A DNA stretch of 64,000 bases. Source: Clostridiales bacterium oral taxon 876 str. F0540 (lineage in GTDB: Bacteria > Bacillota > Clostridia > Clostridiales > Clostridiaceae). Positions 1 through 8,799 of the stretch are shown piece by piece. The notes under the pieces are model-generated. The model saw nothing but the letters and a program-made list of their open reading frames with translations. It was not told where the DNA came from and ran no database searches. A program made the translations under genes and the position numbers. The stretch lies in the NCBI GenBank assembly GCA_000466585.1, contig KE993464.1:279885-343884 (forward strand), in the 5' to 3' direction. The first letter of the stretch is position 1; each line of letters opens with the position of its first letter.

Positions 1-1
1 C

Positions 2-256
2 CCTGCTAAGGTTTTATACAGAGCAGGAAGTCTTATGCTTACACCTGAAGAATGGTATGAAGAAAGAGGCTTTGTTCCAAATGTTATATTCCCATGCGCT
101 ACATTATGTGATGCTGAAACAGGAAGGATTACTATTTACTATGGTGCTGCCGATACTTATGTTGCAGTAGCATATACCACCGTAGAAGAAGCAGTTAAAT
201 TTATTAAAGAGCATAATGAGCTTGTTGGATTAGATGGTACGGATGGAAGAATGTAA
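2..256 (+). CDS. GH130 beta-1,4-mannooligosaccharide phosphorylase (C-terminal part, cut by window start)
   Basis: The reading frame is open from base 2 and the start lies outside the window, so only about 84 C-terminal residues are visible. The residues YGAADTYVAVAY are typical of the last beta-propeller blade of GH130 phosphorylases, which phosphorolyse beta-mannosides to alpha-mannose 1-phosphate. This tail looks more like the mannooligosaccharide-phosphorylase subgroup (GH130_2) than the mannosylglucose phosphorylase encoded downstream at 1507, but the catalytic part is not visible. It heads the mannan gene cluster. Family assignment is fairly safe and the subgroup is inference. Confidence 0.8.
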   Translation, partial: PAKVLYRAGSLMLTPEEWYEERGFVPNVIFPCATLCDAETGRITIYYGAADTYVAVAYTTVEEAVKFIKEHNELVGLDGTDGRM

Positions 257-283
257 ATTAAAGCAAAAGATACTAGGGTTTTA

Positions 284-319
284 TTAGAAAAAGCGTACCA
301 GTGAGTGCGCTTTTTCTAA
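284..319 (+). terminator. Intercistronic hairpin after the first GH130 gene
   Basis: Perfect 12-bp inverted repeat TTAGAAAAAGCG / CGCTTTTTCTAA (284-295 and 308-319) with a 12-nt loop. No clear U-tract follows, so it may be a weak terminator or an mRNA-processing/stability element inside the operon rather than a full stop. Confidence 0.55.
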
Positions 320-341
320 AATTTAGGTGGAGGTTTGCGAT

Positions 342-1520
342 ATGGAAATGGATTTACTATACAAAGAGGCAAAGCTGGAGCTTTTAAATCATATAATGCC
401 CTTCTGGAATAAATTGAAGGATGAAAGAGGCGGATTTTACGGCTTTATGGATTTTGATTTAAATATAAATAAGGACTCTTTAAAGGGAGGTATCCTAAAC
501 AGCCGTATTATGTGGTTCTACTCAAATATTTATTTAACCTGTAAAAGTGAAGAAGCTTTAGTTTACGCCAAACATGCCTTTGAATTTTTAAAGAACTGCT
601 GCTTAGATAAAGAAAATGGTGGAGTATATCTTTTAATGAATTCAGACGGCACGCCTTATGATGATATGAAACATACATATAATCAGGCTTTTGCAATTTA
701 TGGATTAGCTTCATATTATGATGCAACTAAAGACAAAGAATCACTAAAAATAGCATATGAGCTTTTTAATATTATAGAAACAAAATGTGTGGATGAGTAC
801 GGATATACAGAAGCCTTTGATAGAAAATGGAATCTATCTGACAATGATCTTTTATCAGAGGATGGTTTCCATGCGGATAAAACTATGAATGCGCTGCTTC
901 ATATATTAGAGGCTTATACAGAGCTTTATCGTGTAGATAAAGATGAAAGAGTTAAAGAAAAGCTTAGAAAGGCTTTATTAGTTTGTAAAAACACAGTATA
1001 CAACTCAGACACACATATATTAGGAGTGTTTTTTGATAAAAAAATGAATTCAATTGCTGATATCTATTCTTATGGACATGATATTGAAGCAAGCTGGCTT
1101 ATAGATAGAGCCTTAGAAGTTTTAGAGGATGACAAGCTTACTGAAGAAATTTCACCTATGACTGAAGAAATTGCAAAAATGGTGTTAAATACAGCCTATG
1201 AAAATAATTCGCTTAATAATCAAAATTGTGAAGGCAAAATTGATAAAACAAGAGTGTGGTGGGTCCAAGCAGAAAGCGTTGTTGGATTTTTGAATGCTTT
1301 TGAGAAAACAGGAGATGAAAAATATTTATTAGCCGCTTTAAACATATGGAGCTATATAAAAGAATATCTTATTGATGATAGAGAAGGTTCAGAATGGTTC
1401 TGGGATTTGAATTTTGAGGGTAAACCGTCTAGCAGAAAACCTATTGTAGAGCCTTGGAAATGCCCTTATCATAATGGAAGAATGTGTATGGAGGTAATTA
1501 GACGATATGAAAAGTTTTAA
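342..1520 (+). CDS. Cellobiose/mannobiose 2-epimerase (AGE family)
   Basis: A protein of 392 aa in the N-acylglucosamine 2-epimerase superfamily, an (alpha/alpha)6 barrel. It carries the conserved histidine segments expected of cellobiose 2-epimerases: an HADKTMNALLHILEAY block, the YGHDIEASW block and a C-terminal YHNGRMCME block. It would convert beta-1,4-mannobiose (or cellobiose) to mannosyl-glucose (or glucosyl-mannose) in the cytoplasm; no signal peptide is seen. The ATG at 342 is preferred over the in-frame GTG at 327 because AGGTGGAGG at 325-333 sits about 8 nt upstream. It overlaps the downstream GH130 gene by 14 nt, which fits the known pathway in which the epimerised disaccharide is the phosphorylase substrate. 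Substrate preference between cellobiose and mannobiose cannot be read from sequence; context favours mannobiose. Confidence 0.88.
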   Translation: MEMDLLYKEAKLELLNHIMPFWNKLKDERGGFYGFMDFDLNINKDSLKGGILNSRIMWFYSNIYLTCKSEEALVYAKHAFEFLKNCCLDKENGGVYLLMNSDGTPYDDMKHTYNQAFAIYGLASYYDATKDKESLKIAYELFNIIETKCVDEYGYTEAFDRKWNLSDNDLLSEDGFHADKTMNALLHILEAYTELYRVDKDERVKEKLRKALLVCKNTVYNSDTHILGVFFDKKMNSIADIYSYGHDIEASWLIDRALEVLEDDKLTEEISPMTEEIAKMVLNTAYENNSLNNQNCEGKIDKTRVWWVQAESVVGFLNAFEKTGDEKYLLAALNIWSYIKEYLIDDREGSEWFWDLNFEGKPSSRKPIVEPWKCPYHNGRMCMEVIRRYEKF

Positions 1521-2691
1521 TGAATTAGTTAAAATGCAACAGGAAAAATATGAAGCACTAGTTACAAGAAAAAATGAGATAGACGAAAATTTCTACAATG
1601 GAATTTACGATAGATATAAATATCCTGTACTAACTAATGAGCACGCTCCATTAATATGGAAGTATGATTTTAACCATGAAACAAACCCATACTTTATGGA
1701 AAGATTGGGAATAAACGCAGTTATGAATTCAGGGGCTATTGAATTAAACGGAAAGTTCTACTTAGTTGCCCGTGTAGAAGGCAATGATAGAAAATCATTC
1801 TTTGCTGTAGCTGAAAGTGATAATGGAGTAGATAACTTTAGATTTTGGGATTATCCCGTTGTAATTCCAGATACCTGCCCGGAAGAAACAAATGTTTATG
1901 ACATGAGGCTTACTAAGCATGAAGATGGATATATCTATGGGGTATTCTGCTCAGAAAGCAAGGATACATCAACCGGCGATTTGTCAGCTGCAGTTGCGCA
2001 AGCGGGCATAGTTAGAACTAAGGATTTAAAAACCTGGGAAAGGCTTCCTAACCTTAAAACAAAGTCACCACAGCAGAGAAATGTAGTTCTTCACCCTGAG
2101 TTTGTAGATGGAAAGTATGCATTTTATACCCGCCCTCAGGATGATTTTATTCAAACCGGTTCGGGCGGAGGTGTATGCTTTGGATTATGCGAGGATATAA
2201 ATAATCCTGTTATAACGACTGATGAAGTTGTTATAAGCCCAAGGCTATATCATACAATTACTGAAGTTAAAAATGGTGCAGGAGCAGTTCCGATAAAGAC
2301 AGAAAAGGGATGGATTCACATTGCACATGGAGTTAGAAACACAGCAGCAGGTCTTCGTTATGTTATTTATATATTTGCTACTGACTTAAAGGAGCCTTCA
2401 AAGCTTATTGCAAGCCCATCAGGATTTTTCATAGTGCCTTTAGGAGAAGAAAGAGTTGGAGACGTATCAAATGTTGTATTTACAAATGGAGCGATAGCAA
2501 GAGAAAACGGAGATGTATATATTTATTATGCTTCTTCAGATACAAGGCTGCATGTTGCAACTACTACAATAGATAAGTTAATGGATTATACTTTCAATAC
2601 TCCAGCTGATCCTTTGCGTTCTCCAGATTGTGTAAAGCAAAGATGTGAGTTAATAAAAAACAATCTTGATTACTTAAGTCAAAATAAATAG
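1507..2691 (+). CDS. 4-O-beta-D-mannosyl-D-glucose phosphorylase (GH130_1)
   Basis: A 394-aa protein, full length for GH130_1. Family features include the N-terminal helix, the ARVEGNDRKSFFA strand and a YDMR motif whose Asp132 corresponds to the proton donor of this family. The C-terminal propeller closes with YIYYASSDTRLHVATTT. It phosphorolyses Man-beta-1,4-Glc to mannose 1-phosphate and glucose. The start overlaps the epimerase stop by 14 nt, suggesting translational coupling. Epimerase plus mannosylglucose phosphorylase is the established mannobiose route in Bacteroides fragilis and Ruminococcus albus. The reaction is a confident inference from subgroup similarity plus context. Confidence 0.9.
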   Translation: MKSFNELVKMQQEKYEALVTRKNEIDENFYNGIYDRYKYPVLTNEHAPLIWKYDFNHETNPYFMERLGINAVMNSGAIELNGKFYLVARVEGNDRKSFFAVAESDNGVDNFRFWDYPVVIPDTCPEETNVYDMRLTKHEDGYIYGVFCSESKDTSTGDLSAAVAQAGIVRTKDLKTWERLPNLKTKSPQQRNVVLHPEFVDGKYAFYTRPQDDFIQTGSGGGVCFGLCEDINNPVITTDEVVISPRLYHTITEVKNGAGAVPIKTEKGWIHIAHGVRNTAAGLRYVIYIFATDLKEPSKLIASPSGFFIVPLGEERVGDVSNVVFTNGAIARENGDVYIYYASSDTRLHVATTTIDKLMDYTFNTPADPLRSPDCVKQRCELIKNNLDYLSQNK

Positions 2692-2704
2692 ATTTTTATA
2701 TAGC

Positions 2705-2735
2705 TGCTATTTGAGTTATGTTTGCTCAAATAGCA
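2705..2735 (+). terminator. Hairpin after the mannosylglucose phosphorylase gene
   Basis: Inverted repeat TGCTATTTGAG / CTCAAATAGCA (2705-2715, 2725-2735) followed by ATTTTAT. It is a plausible weak or partial terminator within the mannan cluster. Confidence 0.55.
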
Positions 2736-2770
2736 ATTTTATAAATTAACATAATAAACAGAGGTGTAGA

Positions 2771-3700
2771 ATGAAATTTATAAAAGGCTTTACATTTGGA
2801 TTTATGACCGGAGCAGGAAGTTTTGCAGATGAGGAATCAAAAAAATCTTTAAAACTTATGAAAGAAAAAACTGCATCGGATACGGTTATCATTGCTTTAG
2901 GAGCACTTCAAGAAACGGCTCATTCAGAGTATGTGGATTATAAGGGTGAGCATATGCCTGGTGATGAAGAACTTATAGATATAATAGAATATGCAAAAGA
3001 ACTTGAACTAAGAGTGATTTTAAAACCTCTGGTTAACTGTAAGAATGGTGTGTGGAGAGCACATATAAATTTCTTTGATGTAGATGTACCTTGTGAGCCA
3101 AAATGGAAAAATTGGTTTCAAAGCTATACTGATTATCAGCTTCATTATGCTGAAATCGCTGAAAAAACCAATTGTGAAATGCTTATTATAGGCTGCGAAA
3201 TGGTGCAGGCTCAAAGAAAATCGGAATTTTGGAGATATTTGATAAAAAAAGTTCGAACAAAATATTCAGGGCTAATTTCCTATAATACAGATAAATATCA
3301 GGAAGAGCATGTGGATTGGTGGGATGAAGTTGATGTTATTTCCTCCAGCGGATACTATCCTATTAACGATTGGGATAAACAGCTCATAAGGATAAAGAAA
3401 GCTATTGAGCCTTATAATAAGCCGTTTTTCTTTGCAGAAGCCGGATGCCCAAGCAGAACAGGTTCTGCCATGGTACCAAATGATTGGACTTTAAAAGGTG
3501 ATATAAATCTAGAAGAACAAGAAGAATACTATAAAGTAATGTTTGATAGGCTGTCTAATGAAGCTTGGATTGAAGGCTTTGGACTTTGGGACTGGCATTC
3601 TCATTTATATGACGAGAAGGAAGCGTCAAAGGATGACGGCTACGCTGTATATGGCAAACCAGCCTGTAAGGTTATACATGATTTTTATTCTTTAAAATAA
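2771..3700 (+). CDS. GH113 beta-mannanase, copy 1
   Basis: A 309-aa TIM-barrel protein without signal peptide. It opens with the GH113 signature KGFTFG. The acid/base Glu143 is in IIGCEM and the nucleophile Glu223 is in FFAEAGCP, both at the strand ends expected for clan GH-A. GH113 enzymes cleave beta-1,4-mannan internally or as exo-acting mannobiohydrolases. Absence of an export signal suggests it trims imported oligosaccharides in the cytoplasm. A second GH113 (13366-14325) lies in the same cluster and shares the same layout, but the two are clearly diverged, so they probably differ in chain-length or decoration tolerance. AGAGGTG at 2761-2767 serves the ATG. Confidence 0.87.
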   Translation: MKFIKGFTFGFMTGAGSFADEESKKSLKLMKEKTASDTVIIALGALQETAHSEYVDYKGEHMPGDEELIDIIEYAKELELRVILKPLVNCKNGVWRAHINFFDVDVPCEPKWKNWFQSYTDYQLHYAEIAEKTNCEMLIIGCEMVQAQRKSEFWRYLIKKVRTKYSGLISYNTDKYQEEHVDWWDEVDVISSSGYYPINDWDKQLIRIKKAIEPYNKPFFFAEAGCPSRTGSAMVPNDWTLKGDINLEEQEEYYKVMFDRLSNEAWIEGFGLWDWHSHLYDEKEASKDDGYAVYGKPACKVIHDFYSLK

Positions 3701-3722
3701 AAAATAACTTTAATCTATTGTA

Positions 3723-3769
3723 CTAATAAATCTAATTTGTGCAAATTGAGGCACGGTTAGATTTATTAG
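3723..3769 (+). terminator. Long intercistronic hairpin between GH113 and GH1 genes
   Basis: Perfect 13-bp arms CTAATAAATCTAA (3723-3735) and TTAGATTTATTAG (3757-3769), loop of 21 nt, no U-tract. It is better explained as an RNA stability/processing or regulatory hairpin than as an intrinsic terminator. Confidence 0.45.
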
Positions 3770-3812
3770 CACTATGCTTAATTATAGAAGTAATTATAAG
3801 GAGGGCATTATT

Positions 3813-5171
3813 ATGAGTTTTCCAAAGAATTTTGTATGGGGTGCCGCAACCTCATCTTATCAGATTGAAGGAGCAGCTTATGAAGATGGCAGAGGATTAA
3901 CTGTATGGGAGGATTTTTGCAATACTCCAGGAAAAACCTTTAATGGTCAAAATGGAGATATAGCCTGCGACCATTATCATAGATACAAAGAAGATGTTGA
4001 AATAATGTCAGAGCTTGGTCTTAAAGCTTATAGGTTTTCTATTGCATGGTCAAGGATTCTCCCTGATGGAATTGGAGAAGTAAATGAAAAAGGACTGGAG
4101 TTTTATGATAATCTAGTGGATGAACTTTTAGCAAAGGGGATTACTCCGTATGTAACGCTATTTCACTGGGATTTGCCTTTTGCTTTATATAGACTTGGTG
4201 GATGGCAAAATCCTGAAAGTCCAAAGTGGTTTGCAAACTATGCTAAGATTGTTGCACAAAAACTTGGAGATAGGGTGAAAAACTTCATTACTTTTAATGA
4301 ACCTCAGTGTTTTATTGGGTTAGGTCATGTAACTGGTGAGCATGCACCAGGAAATATAATGTCAAGAAAATCCACATTGGAAATGGCACATAATGTTATG
4401 CTGGCTCATGGACTTGCAGTGCAGGCAATAAGAAGTGTTGCTAAAGATTCCAAAGTCGGATATGCGCCAACAAGCTCAGCTGCGTATCCTCATACTAATT
4501 CAAAAGAAGATATCGAAGCTGCAAGAGAAGCTTATTTTCAAGTGCAGCCAAATCCAGACAATTATTTGTGGAGTGTTACTTGGTGGAGTGATCCTGTTAT
4601 GCTTGGAGCCTATCCTGAAGACGGTTTAAGGCTTTATGAAAAAGATATGCCTAAAATAGGGCAGGACGATATGAAAATAATATCTCAGCCGTTAGATTTT
4701 TATGGACAGAATATTTATAACGGAGCACCTGTTAAAGCAGGAAATAATGGATTTGAATGGGTAGAACGCCCCATTGGCTATACTAAAACAGCTATAGGCT
4801 GGCCTGTAACGCCGGAATGTTTATACTGGGGACCAAAATTCCTGTATGAAAGATATAAAAAACCTATAGTTATAACTGAAAATGGAATGTCGGCTCATGA
4901 CAGTGTTTCTGTAGACGGAAAGGTTCATGATCCAAACAGAATAGATTTCATGTATAGGTATATTAGAGAAATGAAAAGAGCAGTTGAAGATGGTGTTGCT
5001 ATAAGTGCATATTTTGCATGGTCATTAATGGATAACTTTGAATGGGCAAAAGGATACTTTGATCGTTTCGGTATGGTTTATGTTGACTTTGAAACTCAAA
5101 AGAGGACTATTAAAGACTCGGGCTATTGGTATAAAGAACTTATAAGATTTAATGGAAACATAATTAAGTAG
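3813..5171 (+). CDS. GH1 beta-glucosidase / beta-glycosidase
   Basis: A 452-aa protein, the usual length for bacterial GH1 enzymes. It starts with the canonical FPKNFVWGAATSSYQIEGA segment, has the acid/base Glu163 in TFNEP and the nucleophile Glu356 in ITENG, and ends with FAWSLMDNFEWAKGY and FGMVYVD. These mark a retaining beta-glucosidase, not a 6-phospho enzyme (no phosphate-loop signature seen). The ATG at 3813 is chosen over the upstream in-frame ATG at 3774 because AAGGAGGG at 3798-3805 lies 7 nt before it. In this locus it would remove glucose from glucomannan or mannosyl-glucose oligosaccharides. Some GH1 enzymes also cleave mannosides, so the exact substrate is open. Confidence 0.92.
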   Translation: MSFPKNFVWGAATSSYQIEGAAYEDGRGLTVWEDFCNTPGKTFNGQNGDIACDHYHRYKEDVEIMSELGLKAYRFSIAWSRILPDGIGEVNEKGLEFYDNLVDELLAKGITPYVTLFHWDLPFALYRLGGWQNPESPKWFANYAKIVAQKLGDRVKNFITFNEPQCFIGLGHVTGEHAPGNIMSRKSTLEMAHNVMLAHGLAVQAIRSVAKDSKVGYAPTSSAAYPHTNSKEDIEAAREAYFQVQPNPDNYLWSVTWWSDPVMLGAYPEDGLRLYEKDMPKIGQDDMKIISQPLDFYGQNIYNGAPVKAGNNGFEWVERPIGYTKTAIGWPVTPECLYWGPKFLYERYKKPIVITENGMSAHDSVSVDGKVHDPNRIDFMYRYIREMKRAVEDGVAISAYFAWSLMDNFEWAKGYFDRFGMVYVDFETQKRTIKDSGYWYKELIRFNGNIIK

Positions 5172-5181
5172 GAGGCTTAGC

Positions 5182-7374
5182 ATGGCAATACGCTTTGACG
5201 AAAAATCAAAATCCTTTAAACTTGATGCAAAAAACACAAGCTATATAATTGCTATTGTAGATGAAGAACAGTTTTTAGGACACGTTTACTTTGGAGAAAA
5301 AATACCTGATATAGATGTAAATTATTTAATGAGACTTGAAGAACCGCCATATATTCCTTCAAAAAATAATAGGGACAGGATGTCCTTTTTAGATAGCTTT
5401 CCAACGGAATATTCTACGAACGGTTTAGGTGACTTCAGAGAATCCTGTCTTAAGGTTATGACAAAATCAGGTATGACAACTTGTGGTATTAATTATGTTT
5501 CTCACAAGATTTATGGTGGAAAGCCAAAGCTTGAAGGACTTCCTTCTACTTTTGGAACTGAAAGTGATTGTACAACATTAGAAATAAACTGTTTAGATAA
5601 ACATTTAAACTTACAGGTTGTTTTAGTGTATACGGCATTTGAAAACCTAGATGTTATAACAAGAAGCGTAAGAGTAAAAAACTGTTCTAATGAAAGCATT
5701 CAGCTTACAAAAGTTTTATCTTCCTGCGTAGATTTTGACAGGATTGATATGGATATGATTACTCTTCATGGCTCATGGGCAAGAGAACGCCATATTAACA
5801 GGAGAAGTGTTACTTTAGGAAAACAGACAGTCTCATCCTCAAGAGGCGAATCAAGTCATCAGATGAATCCATTCGTTGCAGTAATGGATAAGAGTGCTAC
5901 AGAAGACAGCGGTGAGGTATATGGATTTAATTTTGTATACTCAGGAAATTTTATTGCTCAGGCAGAAGGTACTCAATTTGATACAACTCGTGTGGTTATG
6001 GGAATAAATCCTGAGGATTTTGCTTGGAACTTAGAGGCAGGAGAAGAATTTACTGCACCGGAAGTTGTTATGGTTTACTCAAATGAAGGTTTAGGAAAGA
6101 TGTCAAGGACTTTCCATGACCTTTACAGGAAACATCTTATTCGTGGAGAGTATAAAGATAAAAAGCGTCCTATACTAATAAACAACTGGGAAGCTACTTA
6201 CTTTGATTTTAATACTGAAAAGTTGATTGATATAGCTAAAGAAGCTTCAAAGCTTGGAATTGAAATGCTTGTTATGGATGACGGATGGTTTGGCAACAGA
6301 AGCAGCGACAATATGGCTTTAGGTGACTGGGTAGTTAATGAAGATAAGATAAAAGCAGGTCTTAAATACCTGGTTGATGAAGTTAACAAGCTTGGAATGA
6401 AATTTGGAATTTGGTTTGAACCTGAAATGGTTTCCCCGGATTCTGATTTGTATAGAGTACATCCGGACTGGGCTATTCATATTGAGGGAAGAGCTGGAAC
6501 ACTGTGCAGAAATCAATATGTTCTAGACTTATCAAGAAAAGAAGTTAGAGACTATGTGTATGAAAGCCTAAGAAAAATTTTAAAGAGCGCAAATATTGAA
6601 TATGTAAAGTGGGATATGAACAGACAGCTTAGTGATGTAGGAAATACTGTTCTTCCTACTTATAGGCAGAGAGAAATTTGGCATAGGTATGTTTTAGGCG
6701 TTTATGAGCTTATGGAGAGATTGACTTCTGAATTTCCTCATATACTTCTTGAAAATTGTTCAGGGGGTGGAGCAAGATATGATGCTGGAATGCTGTATTA
6801 TAGTCCCCAAATCTGGACCTCTGATGATACTGATGCCATTGAAAGACTTAAAATTCAGCATGGTACTTCCTTAGTCTATCCCGTATCTGCTATGGGAGCT
6901 CATGTAAGTGATTGCCCTAATCATACAGTAGGAAGAGTAACACCTTTTGAAACCAGAGGGTTCGTAGCTCTTTCCGGAACTTTTGGCTATGAATTAGATG
7001 TTACAAAAATTTCACAGGAAGACAGGAATATGATACCTAAGCAGATAGCTATGTATCATAAATTTAATGACTTAATACGTACAGGTGATTTGTATAGAAT
7101 CAGTAATGTTTTTGAAAATCCCGAATATGATTGTGTTGAATATGTTGCAAAAGATAAGAGTGAGATACTTGTAACCTATGTTCAGATTTTAAATAAACCA
7201 AATTACCACAGCAGAAGAATCAGATTGAAGGGGCTTCAAAAGAATGCTTTCTATAGAAATGAGGAAACAAACGAACTATATTCCGGAGCAGCACTCATGA
7301 ATGGAGGCATACTTATAAAAGGCTTGTGGGGAGACTTTAAAGGAAAACTGATGCACTTTACACGGGAAAAATAG
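5182..7374 (+). CDS. GH36 alpha-galactosidase
   Basis: A 730-aa protein, full length for GH36 subgroup I. An N-terminal beta-supersandwich (about residues 1-330) is followed by the catalytic barrel with MDDGWF at 365-370, GIWFEPEM at 409-416, nucleophile Asp478 in KWDMNR and acid/base Asp548 in WTSDDTD. The CSGGG loop is at 526-530. It releases alpha-1,6-galactose side chains from galactomannan or raffinose-type sugars. No signal peptide is present, so it acts inside the cell. It starts 10 nt after the GH1 stop, with GGAGG overlapping the GH1 stop region. A galactose-clearing step fits the mannan operon. Confidence 0.94.
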   Translation: MAIRFDEKSKSFKLDAKNTSYIIAIVDEEQFLGHVYFGEKIPDIDVNYLMRLEEPPYIPSKNNRDRMSFLDSFPTEYSTNGLGDFRESCLKVMTKSGMTTCGINYVSHKIYGGKPKLEGLPSTFGTESDCTTLEINCLDKHLNLQVVLVYTAFENLDVITRSVRVKNCSNESIQLTKVLSSCVDFDRIDMDMITLHGSWARERHINRRSVTLGKQTVSSSRGESSHQMNPFVAVMDKSATEDSGEVYGFNFVYSGNFIAQAEGTQFDTTRVVMGINPEDFAWNLEAGEEFTAPEVVMVYSNEGLGKMSRTFHDLYRKHLIRGEYKDKKRPILINNWEATYFDFNTEKLIDIAKEASKLGIEMLVMDDGWFGNRSSDNMALGDWVVNEDKIKAGLKYLVDEVNKLGMKFGIWFEPEMVSPDSDLYRVHPDWAIHIEGRAGTLCRNQYVLDLSRKEVRDYVYESLRKILKSANIEYVKWDMNRQLSDVGNTVLPTYRQREIWHRYVLGVYELMERLTSEFPHILLENCSGGGARYDAGMLYYSPQIWTSDDTDAIERLKIQHGTSLVYPVSAMGAHVSDCPNHTVGRVTPFETRGFVALSGTFGYELDVTKISQEDRNMIPKQIAMYHKFNDLIRTGDLYRISNVFENPEYDCVEYVAKDKSEILVTYVQILNKPNYHSRRIRLKGLQKNAFYRNEETNELYSGAALMNGGILIKGLWGDFKGKLMHFTREK

Positions 7375-7393
7375 TACTTTTAAAATTTAAACT

Positions 7394-7429
7394 ACTGCAG
7401 AATACGGAGAAACCTTCGTATTCTGCAGT
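7394..7429 (+). terminator. Hairpin after the alpha-galactosidase gene
   Basis: Inverted repeat ACTGCAGAATACG / CGTATTCTGCAGT (7394-7406, 7417-7429), 13-bp stem with a 10-nt loop, followed by TATGTT. It is a strong stem with a weak U-tract, so probably a partial terminator or stabilising element. Confidence 0.55.
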
Positions 7430-7463
7430 TATGTTATAGAGAAAATAAGGCAAGGTGATTTAC

Positions 7464-8756
7464 GTGAAAAATCCCATGATACAATTTAAAGCTATTGCAA
7501 AAGATATAACAACAGATAGAAAAAATGCTGTTTTATTTGCCTATGAAGGAGTATTAATTACACTTGTCAATAACTTCATTAATAACAATAATAATCTGTT
7601 TGCTACTAGATTGGGAGCAAGTAATATTGAGCTAAGCCTTGTAGCCTCTCTTCCTCAGGTGGTAGGAATGCTTGTACTTATACCTGGAGGGATCTTAACT
7701 GACAGAATGAAAAACAAAAGACAGATGCTAGTAATATCGCTTTTTATGCTTGCTGCATTTTATTTAGTATTAGGATTTGTGCCAATGATGGGAAAGTATA
7801 GACTTCTAATGTTTTTAATTCTTATTTCATTATCTATTGGACCTATGACTCTGTATAATGCTTCCTGGCAGGCTTATTTTTCAGATGTGGTTCCTATAAG
7901 CATTAGAAATAAAACTTTTACTTTGCGTACAAGATGGACCTTCGTAATAAACATTGCAGCACCGATCTTAACTGGGACTCTTTTAGCCTCTGCAGCTGCA
8001 AATGATGAAAAGTTGAAATTTCATCAAAGCTTTTTTTGGATAGGATGTGTATTCATTATTTTTCAAATACTCGTGCTTAAAAGAATATCAGGAGGCTATT
8101 CAGAACATGTAAATGAAGTGAGTCTTAAGGATTTAAAAAATACAGCAGTAAAACTTATGCATAATAAAAAATTTCTCGGTTTTATTGGAGTGGCATTATT
8201 TTTCTACATGTGCTGGCAGGCTGATTGGACTTTATATTATATAGGACAAATTACGTACCTTAAGCTTAATGAAGCTTGGCTTGCCTATGTGAATGTTGGC
8301 GGCGCTCTGGTGCAGTTTTTAACAGTAGGCTTTTGGAGCCGTATTAATGAAAAGTACGGAGTGAGATTCGGTATTATAATGGGAAGCCTAGGCCTTTGCT
8401 TTTTTCCTCTAATAATCATACTGGGAAGTATTCTGCAACCCGCTATAGCTCCAACAATATTTCTCATATTAAGTACTCTTGGAAATTTTGCATTTGCAAC
8501 AGTATCCCTTAATATAATGCAATGTCTTCTGCAAGTCATACCTGATGAAGGAAAAACCTTTAGCATAGCAATATACACCCTTATAATAACTTTTTCAAAT
8601 GCTGTAATGCCTATAGCAGGAGTTAAATTATATACAAGCCTTGGAGCCAATTTAAGCGGATTTCATAAAACATTTTTGATACTTTTTGTTCTAAGGATTA
8701 TAGCTACAGCATTATGGACGCTAAGATGGTGGGTCATGAGAGATGAAGAAAAATAA
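7464..8756 (+). CDS. MFS-family sugar transporter, candidate mannooligosaccharide importer
   Basis: About 430 aa with roughly twelve hydrophobic helices and the MFS loop 2-3 motif GGILTDRMKNKRQ. A large number of polar Asn residues in helix 1 (NNFINNNNN) is noticeable. The likely start is GTG at 7464, 5 nt after AAGGTGA (7452-7458); the upstream in-frame GTG at 7455 lies inside that site. The only transporter in the mannan cluster portion seen here is this MFS protein, so it is the best candidate for uptake of mannobiose or short oligosaccharides, in contrast to the ABC systems of other gut Firmicutes. The specificity is inference. The coding end runs past the in-frame start region of the next gene. 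Confidence 0.78.
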   Translation: MKNPMIQFKAIAKDITTDRKNAVLFAYEGVLITLVNNFINNNNNLFATRLGASNIELSLVASLPQVVGMLVLIPGGILTDRMKNKRQMLVISLFMLAAFYLVLGFVPMMGKYRLLMFLILISLSIGPMTLYNASWQAYFSDVVPISIRNKTFTLRTRWTFVINIAAPILTGTLLASAAANDEKLKFHQSFFWIGCVFIIFQILVLKRISGGYSEHVNEVSLKDLKNTAVKLMHNKKFLGFIGVALFFYMCWQADWTLYYIGQITYLKLNEAWLAYVNVGGALVQFLTVGFWSRINEKYGVRFGIIMGSLGLCFFPLIIILGSILQPAIAPTIFLILSTLGNFAFATVSLNIMQCLLQVIPDEGKTFSIAIYTLIITFSNAVMPIAGVKLYTSLGANLSGFHKTFLILFVLRIIATALWTLRWWVMRDEEK

Positions 8757-8799
8757 ATGTAGATATTACAATTTTAATTATAAGAAAGGTGGAGAAGGA

